In this document: piece after piece, positions 1 to 12,500 of the stretch
How the letters are laid out: each line of letters starts with the position of its first letter
Numbering within the stretch: position 1 is the first letter of the stretch
Origin: an uncultured Bacteroidales bacterium
GTDB taxonomy: Bacteria; Bacteroidota; Bacteroidia; Bacteroidales; P3
Length of the DNA stretch: 64,000 nucleotides
Direction: 5' to 3'
Assembly: GCA_905234695.1 (NCBI GenBank)
Contig: CAJOHZ010000003.1
Span: 1 to 64,000, forward strand
Translations under genes and position numbers: made by a program
Notes under the pieces: model-generated
The model's input: the letters and a program-made list of their open reading frames with translations, nothing else
What the model was told of the DNA's origin: nothing
The model's database searches: none

Positions 1-23
1 AGTTGAATATCAGCAGGGTAAGT

Positions 24-78
24 ACCGAAGGAAGGAAGAAGGATCATAAAAGGAACACCGAGAGACGACTAGGAGAAG
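24..78. repeat. 11-bp-period repeat block
   Basis: Five consecutive 11-base units (ACCGAAGGAAG, GAAGAAGGATC, ATAAAAGGAAC, ACCGAGAGACG, ACTAGGAGAAG) share the pattern purine-rich AGGA plus AC/AG/TC. Positions 24-65 recur in inverted orientation at 59459-59500 with 2 differences in 42 bases. The same unit type is seen at 44748-44780 and 59551-59649. No gene is visible here. Confidence 0.75.
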
Positions 79-101
79 ATTAAAACTAAAAACTAAAAAA
101 T

Positions 102-259
102 TCACGCATCACTGGTCACTCATCACTAGTCACTAATCACCCATCACTCATCACTAGTCACTATTCACTTGTCACTAATCACTAATCACTAATCACCTCC
201 GGCGGTTCGCCGGTAAACTTAAAACTAAAACTCACCAACCACTGGTCACAGGCCACCTG
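102..259. repeat. 7-bp tandem repeat array (TCACTnn)
   Basis: Fourteen uninterrupted heptamers of the form TCACTnn (TCACTGG, TCACTCA, TCACTAG, TCACTAA and variants) run from 102 to 199. Four more units (TCACCAA, CCACTGG, TCACAGG, CCACCTG) lie at 232-259. No open reading frame uses the block. The same heptamer fills the three intergenic gaps of the hydrogenase operon (49736-49838, 51632-51734, 53550-53650), there in both orientations. Confidence 0.85.
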
Positions 260-297
260 CCGAAATCTTAAACTTTCTGAAAAAACCAACCTTCTAG

Positions 298-325
298 TTT
301 GTTTCGGAAAAAAAGCGTATCTTTG
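298..325 (+). promoter_or_regulatory. Probable promoter of the giant surface-protein gene
   Basis: TATCTTTG at 318-325 fits the Bacteroidota -7 consensus TAnnTTTG, and a TTTG at 298-301 could be the -33 element. The 16-base spacing is shorter than the usual 19-21. Transcription would start near 332, giving a leader of about 185 bases before the ATG at 517. The rest of 1-516 holds only repeats and this promoter. Confidence 0.6.
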
Positions 326-516
326 CAGCTCTGCCTGAAAGTACGCCCCATTGGCTATTTATAATAATAACAATGCGGTGCACGTATTATGGGTGCGCGC
401 GCAGGAATGCCCGCGAGGCCCAAAAATACGCGCATGAAAGCGCACACAAGGCACAAATGCACCCCGGACAACCCGGAAAAAACAAAAAAAACACGAAAAA
501 AAACCACTTCGACAAT

Positions 517-3500
517 ATGCACTACACTCTTGCAAAGAAAGCGCTGTTTACCGTCCTGCTGACTGCCGGCGGTCTACTGTCCACTTCCACTGCCCTTGCC
601 CTCTCCGGCAAGACCACGGGTTCCAACCCCATGCCGACCGCGCGGCGTGTCGCGATGCAGGCTGTCTGCACCACCCCCACCTTGTCGACAAATTCCGATG
701 CCTTCCACGGTGAATATGTCATCGGCTCTTGTGCGGCTACCGACACCCTCTACTACGCCTTCGGTTCCGCCCCCGACCTGTCAGACCCTGACTGCGCCCG
801 CGTCACCGACGGCACCGGTACGCCCACTCCCGGCGGCGGCAACATCAGCGTGGACGGCGCGAGCGAAGGCGACGTGCTCTACGTGGTGGCTTGGCGCAAC
901 GGCAACGACCCCTCGGCCGTGGCCACCTACACCATCCACCGCTACAGCCCCCCCACAGTGCAACGCCACACTTCCACCCACGAACTGCGGGTGACCAACG
1001 GCAATACCGGCTACGGTACCGACAACAAGGTGTACTACACCACCGAGGGCAACCCCACCCTTTTGGACAGCCACCTCGACCAGAATATCAACGCCATCGA
1101 CTGTTCCACTCTGGCGATGGGCACCACCTTCCAGCTGTGCGTCATCGGCGACACCAAGTTCCCGTCGGCAGAGGTTAACTACTCCGCCAGCCGCTTCGCC
1201 CGCCCCAACATCGTGGGCTATATCCCTTACCGCGAAGCCGAAGGGGGCGTGGGAGCGCAGGATGCCACCGGCACTGTGCATTCCGACCCTGGCACCTGCA
1301 TCTACATCAACACCACCCACTTCGACAGTCCCGGTGTGTTGACCGACCCCAACCCCTTCGATGCCTCGACCTATGACGTCAAAGTGACCACCGGTTCCAG
1401 TATCAGCCTGCAGGCCGCCGAGTTCAAGATGGTGGCAGCAAGCTGTACGCCCTCCGAATACGGCGACAATTTCACCTCGATGGTGAACCACATCACCCCC
1501 GCCTACACCGGCTTCTGGGCCATGGGTTACACCGACGGCGAAGGGGTGACACACTACATGAGTTTCGACCCCGACAACCTGATCCTGCGCACCATCACCC
1601 AGTTCGACAACACCTGTCTTTGGATGCGCGACAACACCTACCACGACCTCTACTACACCCGCGAAGGCGTTCGCTACTATCTTACCGCCCAAGGCCTCTA
1701 CCTAAGAGCCTCCAGCACTCTGCCCGGAAATGAGGACTGGGCTCTAGACGGCAACCATCTGCTGCACTTGGGCCATGGTGGCAGCGGTATCACGATACGA
1801 CGAGTGATGTACTCCGACGGCGAATGGATGCTGACCGTCCTCGAGTCAGGCGAACGTCTGGAGATACGCCACGATGTACAGCAGGCCTCGGTGGCCTCGG
1901 GCTCCTACCCCATCGTGCGCTCCTTCACCCTCGACTCCATTGCCTCGACCGCCGAAGGCACTGCGACCGATGGCTTCAGCAACCATCCCTACCGTACCTG
2001 GCTGGCCTTCGACAGCGAGAACGAAAGCTACAGTCTCTCCGTCTATCCCACACTGATACTGGAGACCCGCTCCACCCCCACCCACAAACGCTACTACTTC
2101 GTTGACGATGAGAGCCGCACCCACGAGTATTTCGTCTATGCCAACCGCGCCTACACCGATGTGTATGCCATGCCCAGCGTCACCTCCCATGTGGAGGAGT
2201 TGCACCCCAACGCCAACATCACCTACGACTGGAACGTGAGCGGCGACGCAGCTCCCTGCTTTGTGTCCCTCGACGGTACAAACTCCTCACAAGTGTTACG
2301 ACGCAACAACACCACGGCGGCGCACCCGCTGGAGGGCACCCTCCAAGTGACGGCCCATTATGACAACAATGGCCTTACGGCCGATGCCGAGTCCGCCCCC
2401 ATTGCCCTCTTTGCCGAAAGCGTCACCACGCTCACCTACCGCAACAACAGCGGCACGCAAAGCGCCTTCGCCGACGGTCAACTCTACCTTCTGGCCAACT
2501 ATGGCGACAACGACTACACCCTCGACCTTGACGGGGAGGCGGTAGCAGTGGGTAACGTCACACGTCCCTCGCGCGTTTGGCGCATCCGACAGACCACCTA
2601 TGAGGCCCACACCGCATACACGCTCTACAACGAACTCGAAAACAAATACCTGGTAGCTTGGAACGACACAGCCTACAACACCAACCGGGCTGCCGCCCAC
2701 TTGGTGTCGCCCGGCGACCTGCCCAACGCCTCCGACCACCTCTTCGTCCTCACCCCCCATGCCGATGACGAGAACGGTACCTCCGTCACCCTGCAACCCT
2801 ACTCGCTGGCCTACGGCCGCACACCGGCCCTGCCCTACAGTCTCGCTCCGACCAACGGCACGTTGGCCGCCGATGCAGCGGTGCGGCAACTCAACAGCGA
2901 CCGTAGTTGGTATCAGGAATGGACGACCGACTACAACAAGCACTATAACGAGTCGCAACCCTCCGCCTTCTACCTCACACGGTGGCAACTGCAGACCCCC
3001 CACCTGGCACCACCCATTGTGAGCATGGACCCTGAAGGCGTCGTCACGCTGGCCTCCGTCACCGCCGGCCCCATCGGTCTCACCTACGGCACCGACTACC
3101 GCATCGTCTACCAAGTCAACGAAGGCAGCGGCTGGGGCGGCTGGCTGACCTACGACCCCGACAACAAGCCCGAACTGAGCCAAAACCACCAACTCCAAGC
3201 CCGCATCGAAGGTATGGGGAGCTACAGCTACCTCTCCGTCTCTGCCATCAGCGAGACGTTCACTGCCCGTAAGGTGATGACCCCTGTCCCTGCCCAGGAC
3301 GGCAATGACATCAGCTTCACCTGCGACCACGCCACCGACGGCACCCCCGTCGAAGGTCGGGTCTACTATACCGTCGATGGCAGCACCCCTGACGAGGGTG
3401 ACATCCTTTACACCGCCCCCTCCGACCCGATGCCCACCAGCTGCGGCATCAAGAGCATCGGATTTGCCGACAACTGCCTCAAGTCGGACGTGTACAACTT

Positions 3501-6500
3501 CACCTACGACGCCGAGCTGAACCTCACCGTGTCCACCGCCCAGAGCGATGCTCCCTACACGGTCACCATGACCGTGGACAACAGTCCCAGCCTGATAGCC
3601 GGCACACACTACAAGATTTGCTACACCCTCGACGGCACCACCCCCACGGCCAGCAGCACAGAATATGACTACGCCAACGGCCTCACCATCCCCGGCTACG
3701 CCTTCATCAAGGCCAAGGCCTTCCCGCTGGACGCCCTGGACGGCCACAGCTACAGCACCTCGACCGAGCAGCGGCTCTTCGTGGGAGAGCAACTGTATGC
3801 CTTCACCTACGTCTCGAACGGAGGCAATGCCAACGACACCAACGCCCTGCAGCCCTCTGCAGAGGGCGAGCCCGTCAACAGCAACGTGCCCCATATTAAC
3901 ATGATTTGGACTGGCCCCCGCACCGCTTATGTCAACAGCACGACGGGCGACCTCTTCTACAACGCCTACCACGATGCCTTCCTCGCGGTGGAGGACGAGC
4001 ACTACGCGCTGGTAAGCACCCCCGTGGCCAGCCATGCCAGCCTCTGGATTTATGGCGGCACCACCGGCGACAACGCCCACACGCTGCGCACCCGAGTCAA
4101 TGGCAACAACTACTACGTGGTCTTCGACCCATCGCTCAGCTACCCCACCAACGGCGGCGACTGGATTGCCACTACCACGCCCAACGGTTCTGACTACCAG
4201 AAGGCGGTGGCCTATCGCATGGATACCATCCGTCATGCCCACTCCGTCGTCGTCACCCCGGAAGGCGAACACACCCTGCAGTACGACCTGCTGCAACCCG
4301 AGGCATGGGACGCCACCGTGGCGGGCATCAATGCCGATCGTTATCCCATGGACGGCAACTGGGCCTCGCTGCGTAGCGGCGACGTGTTCCAGTTCCGCGT
4401 GGCCATCGACGTGGCCATCGACGAGGCCGTCTGCCCCGAGCATCTGGACTGCGCCATCTACCGCGGCGCAGCCGACGACGAGGTATGGCAGAACTGGCAC
4501 TACTCTTTCCAGACCCTGCAGTTCTATCAACGTGCCGAGGAATTCACCACCCACACAGCGACCCACCTCACCGGTGTCGACGAACACACCACCGTGGTGT
4601 GGGACAACGGTAGCGGCAACCTGGGCGCCTCGGGCAGCCTGGGCAGCTATTTCACCTATGCTGTCAGCGGCGACCAGAACGAGACCGTCACGCTGACGCG
4701 CAACGGCACTTCGACCGGCAGCGGTCCCAATTTCGGCACCGTGCTGGGCGTCACCGTCACCTTCACCCCGGCGGTAGGAGCCCCCATCAACTTCGGCCGC
4801 AAGGTGGGCCACATCTATGCCGAGACCAGCGCTAGCGTGCCCACGCTGAACAGCATCTCGGGCTACAAGATTCAACCCCACGGCAGCAGCCAATATCTCT
4901 CGCTGACCCCCGGTTCAGCGGTGGACTATCCGGAATACAACTACCTCACGGGGGAACGCATCGCAAGCTTGCAGAGCGACTATATGTCCGCTGCCACGTG
5001 GGACATCAAGACCACCCGTAACATCAGTGACGGTGTCACCGTCTACCGCCTGCACAACCTTACTGCGACATACGACAGCGTGCTGTGGCACACCCTGGCC
5101 GAGCAGAGTGTCAACACCAAGGGCACCCTCTACTTGTACGACCGTACCTCGGACGAAGCGCACAACTGGCGCATTGAGCAGGGCAACCCCTTCGCCGGCT
5201 ACCAGACAACCCATTTTGATTTTATGTTACGCACCTATGCGGGCGGGTACTATACTATAAGTCCCTACTGCAACACATACGGACTGGAGCCCACCGAATC
5301 GCCTATGAGCTCGCAACGCCTGTCGCTGGCCGCCAAAACCCCGGCCGAGAGTGCGAAACACAGCCATATCTCCACCGCCTACACTCTCTGGGGCGAGGGA
5401 CACAACGCCGCAGGCCCCGCCACCTTCTGGAAGAGCCGCTGGACCATTGCAGCCGCCACCCTCACCGAGCCGATCATCACCATGACCCCCGACGGCACGG
5501 TGACCTTCAACCACCGCGAGAGCGCGACACTAGGCAGCCACCTGAAATTCTACTACACCACCGACGGCAGCACCCCCACCACCTCGAGCAGCCTCTACGA
5601 CCCAGCCGCCAAGCCGGTGCTCACATACGGACAGACACTGAATGCTATCGCCCACCTCGACGCCGCCGTACCGGCGGCGGGCTACAGTGCGGGCAGTTCG
5701 CCAGTGGAAACCTTTACCCCCACCAAGTGCGCCACACCGGTATTCGTCATCGATGGTAGCAGTTTCACCTTCACCCACACCGAGGGCGACACGGTGGTAT
5801 ACAGTATCAACAACGGAGAGCCCCATTGGAACAGTCCCCTCGGCACCAGCATCTATCTCTATGACGGCGAATCGGTACCGGTACACACGGGCGACCTCTT
5901 CCTGGCACACGCCTTCCGGACCAACTGCTTCGAATCAGACTTGGTCAGCCACTCATTGGCCTCCCTTTGGATTTCGCCCACCTACACCGCTGGCGTGGGC
6001 ACCAGCACACCGCCCAGTATCACCCTGGCGGCGAAATACACTGCCGGCTACGAAGAGCGCGACGCCGAGCCAGGTCACTACGCCATCTATTGGACCACCA
6101 ACGACGCGGCCGACCTCAACAACCTCGACCCCAACAACCTGCCCGCTGGAGTGCACCTCTACTCTGGTCCCGTCAACACTGCCGAGGTATTCCCGTTGCG
6201 CACCCCCTTGATCTTCCGCGCCGTGGCCATCTCGGCCGGAAGCCAGACATTGTACAACGCCTCGGACGAGTACCACCAGACAGTGCTATGGGGATACGAG
6301 AGTTCTTCCACGCTGGCCAACGGCAGTGGCACCGAAGGCTCTCCCTACGAGGTACGCACCGCGGGCGACCTGATGACCGTGGTGTCCAACCCCTCCTATC
6401 ACGCCAGCGGTCTGTACTTCCGGGTCATGAATGACCTCGACATCACCGGCTGCGGCATCCCCTCTATCGCAGCACCCAACTTTGCCGGCCACTGGGATGG

Positions 6501-9500
6501 CAACTACAAAGTCATCACCGGTGCCTCTCAACCTCTCTTCGACGTGGTGAACGGGGCCCATATCTATAATGTAATCCTTGACAACCCCGCCATCGAGAGC
6601 ACCACCAACGCCAACGGCGACTGCGGCGCCATCTGCAACGAGGCCAACGGTGCGACGGTGATATGGAACAGCGGCATACGTAACAGCAACAACAACCACG
6701 GTAACATGGTGAAAGGCACCCGCTACGTGGGCGGCCTTGTGGGCTACCTGAACGGCACCTCGCGGGTGGTGAACTGCTACAACTACGCCCATGTCAGTTC
6801 CACCAACACCGCCGGCGGCATCGTGGGCTACCAAGCCACCGCCTCCACCGCCAGCGCCCAAGGGGCCATCGTATTCAACTGCGTAAACTACGGCAATGTC
6901 AGCGGAACCTCTGTGGCCGCCGTGGTGAACGGCAACTACACCAACAACGTCGGTAACACTGGCCTCAACACCTACAACTTCTTCCGCCACGGCATCGCAC
7001 TGAGCGGCACCCGCGTCTACGATGTCTCGGGCGAAGCCGACCCGCGGTTCCTGACCCGCTGGGAGTTCTACCGTTATATCCTCAACAGCAACAAGGAGCT
7101 CTGCGCTTGGTGGCTGCCCAGTGGCGCGGCGGTGGGCAAATGGGTGCTCGACACCGCTATCGCCTCCTACCCTATCGTCAAAACGTGGGGATTCTACTAC
7201 TCGCCCATCAACCCCAACTACGAGGCCGCCTCGACCGAGGCCAACGCCTACGAGGGCAAGAAGTTGGGCACGCTGACCGTCCACCTCAACCGCGGCAGCC
7301 ACGGCTCGGGGGCCAGCTCGAAGACCATCACCCTGACCATCACCGACATGGACACGGTGAACTACGACTACAACTACTACAAGGTGCAGATGCCCTACTA
7401 TCAGGACCACTTTGCCTATGCCAGCGAGGCCTGGATTGTCACCGGCTGGGACATCACCAGCATGGTGGGCGGCACAACCGGCACCTTCAGCACCCTCGGC
7501 GACAACGCCTATAACTTCGCCGACCGCAACTGCACCGCCAAGGATATCTATGCCACCAGCGGCCGCGTGTTCGCCCAGGGCGGCTACTTCAACGTGCCCG
7601 AAGGGGTGACAGAGATTACCGTCAACGCCCATTGGGCCAACGCCATCTACCTGAGCGAAAAATATTACGACTACACTAACTCTGGCACATACGGAAGCAC
7701 CTTTGATGTCACCTGCTACGGCTCCCGCGGCGATACATACAATGGCGCCACCGTCCGCCACACGCTCAGCGATGCCATGAATGCAGTAACCGACAGCGGC
7801 ACCGTCTACGACCATGCTATCGTGCTGGTGGGCAACTACCGGACCATTGGAGATGTATGGTATAAGAGCGATTACCGTCCCTTCACCGTGATGAGCGTGG
7901 ACGAGGACAACGACCACGAACCCGACTACCGCATCAGCCATGCCGGCGGCGGACGTATCCTAATCAACCCCGTGCGTTTCGACTTTGTGGCCTTAACAGG
8001 TCTCGGCATGCCCACCAAAGTGAACACCACTAATGCCGGTCCTGCCGCACTCCCCATCTACCGACCCAAAGGGCATTTTGAGATTACCGAGACCGCCCTC
8101 GCCCACTTCTGGCAAGTGGAGTATGACAGATACTCCGCCGGCGACAAACACACAGAGCCTTTGATTCTGCTAAACGGCACCTACGAACAGTTCGTTACAG
8201 CCAATGTGGCAGGTACCTGCAACCGAACCCTTTACATTCACGTGGGCGGCCATGCCTGGTTCAAGAAATTCAACCAAGGGTGCCATTACGAAAACGCAAG
8301 CACTACCTACTACTGCCCCGTCACCGCCACCGGTGGCGACTACAATGAGTTCTACCTCTCGGGCATCTACCATCCGGATGTCGCCAACAACGTAGGAAAC
8401 GTCTATTTATTTGCCAATGGCGGCCACTTCAAGAAATACGCCTCGGGCGGCCAAACGCAAATCAACGGCAACGCGACGGTGAAGGCCGACCATATCCTGG
8501 CCTGGGAATTCTATGGCGGCGGCACCAATGCGACCATCAACGGCGGCAAGAACATCACAGGCAGCATCGATGTGACCATCAACAACAGCATCGTGGGCAT
8601 TTATGCCGGCGGACCACAGGCTGGCGACATGGCCGCAGGCGAGACGGTGACCACCCGCGCCACCAACACCATTTTCGGCACCTATTACGGCGCTGGTTAC
8701 GGCGGCACCAGTATTCTTACCAAAACCGACCAAGCTCAATCCAACCCTGCAGACAGCTGGCTGCCGAACAAACTGAGGGATTATCGCCCCGGCGTTTTAT
8801 CCGGTTCCTCCATCTCCGTAAGCTACGGGGCTGAATTTATCCCTTACTCCAAGAGTCTCGATGTATCGCGTGTGGCCCGTTTCCACACGAATTATGCCTC
8901 GCTCTCGAAAGCCAACACCAACGGCGTAACCAGCACGCTGACCGACTGCACTGTAAAGAACAACTACTACGGTGCCGGATTCGTGGGCGTGGTGACTGGC
9001 AACGTCACCTCCACCCTGACCAACACCCATATCATGGGCAGCGCCTTCGGCGCGGGTAACTCGGCTACTGCACCGAAATGCCAAGTTTACAAAACCCCTG
9101 AACCTGCCTACTACAATGCCGTCAAATACGACTACTGGACCGGCTACTACACCTTCCCCCTCGAAGAGGAGTCGCCGAAGGAGTACACTTGGGTGCATGT
9201 GGGCAGCCTGACCTCGCCCTACCTCACCACATGGGAAGGCGACGGAGAGAAGACCATCAAGACCACCCAGTCGCTGGACAACCTGGGCCAAGTAACAGGC
9301 AACGTAACCCTCACCATTGAGGGCAACTCGGTTATCGACGGCTCAGTGTGTGGTGGCGGCGACGAAGCCCCCATGACCGGCAACACGATGGTGACAGTGA
9401 AGGATAACTCCCGCGTGCGCGACCGCGTGTTCGGCGGCGGCAACCTGGCCGCCGTGAACTCGGGCACTGCCACGGTAACCATCGGCGAGAACGGCCAAAG

Positions 9501-12500
9501 TGGCTCAGCCCACAGACCCTATATTGGCCATACCGTCTACGGCGGCGGCAACGCAGCCGACCTGGGCGGCAACTCCACCGTGAACATCTACGAGGGCATC
9601 ATGGGCTCTGTGTACGGCGGTGGCAACAAAGGGTCGGTGACCGGCAACAGCACGGTGAACGTCCAAGGCGGTTTCATTGGTTACACCATCGGCAAGGACA
9701 ACGGCGTGGAGAGCTTCAGCGTCGCGCCCGAGCCCATCCACCCCGCCACGGGACGTGACCGCGCCTTCTGCGGCGTGTACGGCGGCGGCTTCGGCGTGGG
9801 CACCACGGTGACGGGTACCGCCACAGTGACCATCGGCGCGGCCAGCAGCATGAATGGCGACGTGAAAGTGTACGGCTCGGTATACGGCGGCGGTGAGGCC
9901 GGACAGGTGGGCGGCGGCTACAAAGACGCACACCTCACCACCGGCGCCTCGCTAAGCTCGGGCTACTACTACTTCGACTTCGGCACAGGCAAATTCGTCC
10001 GCACCACCAGCGGCACCGCCCTGGAAGGAACAGATTACTATACCTACGTGGCTCCCACCTTCGACCGCACCACCACCTCGGTGACCCTGCTGTCGGACGG
10101 CGTGAAGACGGTGGACATCGCTGGCGCGGTGTACGGCGGCGGCCGCGGATACTACTACATCCTCAACGAGGAGGGTGTACTGGACGGCACCGAGGTGTCG
10201 TTCCAACGCCCCATTGCCGGCGCAGTGTACGGCAACACATCCGTGACCTCCGGCACAGTGGGCCAGGACACCAACTGGCTGCATGTGGGGTCGCTGACCT
10301 ACACTGCCGAATTCGACATTGCCGAGGAATACAAGGTACTGGATCCTGACTTGAAGTCGTCGGGCGCAGTGTTCTGGGAGCAGAACCTCTACGTGTACGA
10401 CTTGGACAACTTGAACTTCAAAGAAATCACCCCCGACCTGGTGGCAGTGCGTGTACGCGCCCGCGCCAAGAACGGCGGTGAGAAGATTGTCAACATCAGC
10501 GCAGGCGACTATGACGACGACCTGCAATACTACATCAGCTTCGGCCGCGTGTCGATGGCTGGCGGCGGCGAGCGGGGCCCCGTGTTCGGCAGCACCGCCT
10601 TCTACCACAGCGGCAGCGACCACCTGTTGCTGGACGACCGCCGCACCAAATATAGTTCGACCGCCACGGGCGGCAACTGCACGGTGACCGTCCACTCGGG
10701 CAAGATAGGCGACGTACAGTACCACGAGCAGCGTGTGGAAGGCGTGGTGAAGAACGTGGGCGAGGTGTACGGCGACATCTTCGGCGGCGGCCTGATGTCC
10801 GACGCCTACGGCGTGACGCGCATCATCTTCGACGGCCCGACGGCCTGGTGCTTGGGCGACGTGTACGGCGGCGGCAACATGGGTGCCGTGTATGCCTCGC
10901 GCCGCGCCTCGGAAAGCGCCACAACCACGGCCATCCAGGTGGACTTCCAGAAAGGCTGGGCGCGCAACGTGCATAGCGGTAACCAGCTGGCCGACCTGGG
11001 TGCCGGCTGCAACGAAATACTGAACATCGGCGTGCCCGCCTATGTCGGCATCGCCGACAACGACGCCCGCCACGAGGAGACCCTCATCAGCGAGTCGTGC
11101 TACGGCGGCTGCGGCTTCTCGCCCTCGAAGGGCAACACTACGGTGACCATGTACAGCGGCTGCGTGGGCTATGTACGCTCCGGCTACCCCATCAACACGG
11201 CAGGCTATGGCGAAGCGGGCGATGAAATGACAGAAGGGTCGAAAGGCGACGTGGTGCCTAACAACCAAGACCTGCTGTCGTATGAAGGCAACGTGTACGG
11301 CTCGGGCTTCGGCCCGCTGGCCGAGGTGTTGACTTCGCACGTCATCATCCATGGCGGCCGGATACGTAACGGTGTCTTCGGCGGCGGCGAGCTGGCAGCG
11401 GTCATCGACCGAAGCGAAGATCTCCCCGTCAGCACCTTCCACTACCGACACCTGCTGGAGGAGGGTAACCTGGATGAAGCCGATATTACCTACAAACCCG
11501 GCGCAGCCAACCTCATGCGGACCAACGTGGAGGTGTTCGGCGGCACGATGAGCATGGTGTGCGGCGGCGGCCGCGGATACACCAGCTTCCTGAAAGTGCT
11601 GGCACAGACCCCCGGCGCCATCATGGGTAACGCCCGTGTCTATATCGCCGGCGGCACAGTGGATTCAGTACACTATCCCGCCGCGCTGGGCGGTGGCTGC
11701 GTGTACGGCGGCGGTCTGGAAGGCATCGTGACGGGCAACTGCTACGTGCATGTGGTAAAGGGCACGGTGAAGAACCGCGTCTTCGGCGGCGGCCGAGGCT
11801 TCTCGGGCGCCCTGACGGGCGAATACGCCGACCCGGAAGAGGATGTGGCCAACCGCTCCACGACCGACGCAGGATCGGTGAAGGGCAACGTCTATGTCAC
11901 CATTAAAGACACCACCATCAGCGCGACAACCTACGCTCCCACCATCTGCGGCGGCGTGTACGGCGGCGGCGAGGGCAGCGTCTACTATGGCAGCCGCGGC
12001 CACTACATCGACAAAGACACCGTGGCCATCGTGGAAGGCAACGTGATAGTGAATATCAGCGCCGGCACCATCGGCGGCGGCCATACCGAAACCAACATGT
12101 CGGCACACGGCTCGTTCGCCGGCGGCCGCATCGCTCCGGTACACGGTTATGCCAACATCCATGTGTTCGGCACGACGGATATCGCCGGCGTCTTCGGCGG
12201 TAACGACATCACAGGCTATGTGAGCGGCAAGGACCGCCCGGCCACCAGCACCCACTTGAGCACTTACGCAGGTGCCTCGGGCATCACACGCGATACCGCC
12301 TCGACCTACGTACGCATCGACGGCAGCGCAACGGTGGGACGTGTGTTCGGCGGCGGCAACGGCGACTACAACTACTACGGTGACCCGGTATATGACTACC
12401 TGCACCTGAGCAAGCCCGTACAGCCCTCGTCCTACGTGGACATCGATATGAACCGCACCACCATGTCGGCCGGGAAACCGGCGACGAGCTTTGTGTCGCA

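Noticed and set aside
102-259. Possible CRISPR array
   Set aside because: Units are 7 bp and contiguous, with no spacers and no cas genes.
373-516. N-terminal extension of the giant protein
   Set aside because: A 48-residue basic leader before a perfect signal peptide is unlikely; the ATG at 517 is the better start.
781-1692. Long minus-strand open frames across the giant gene (also 2296-4893, 9952-11451, 11665-13560, 18781-20721)
   Set aside because: They are mirror frames of a GC-rich coding region; their products are Val/Gly/Ala/His-rich and lack domains, starts or promoters.
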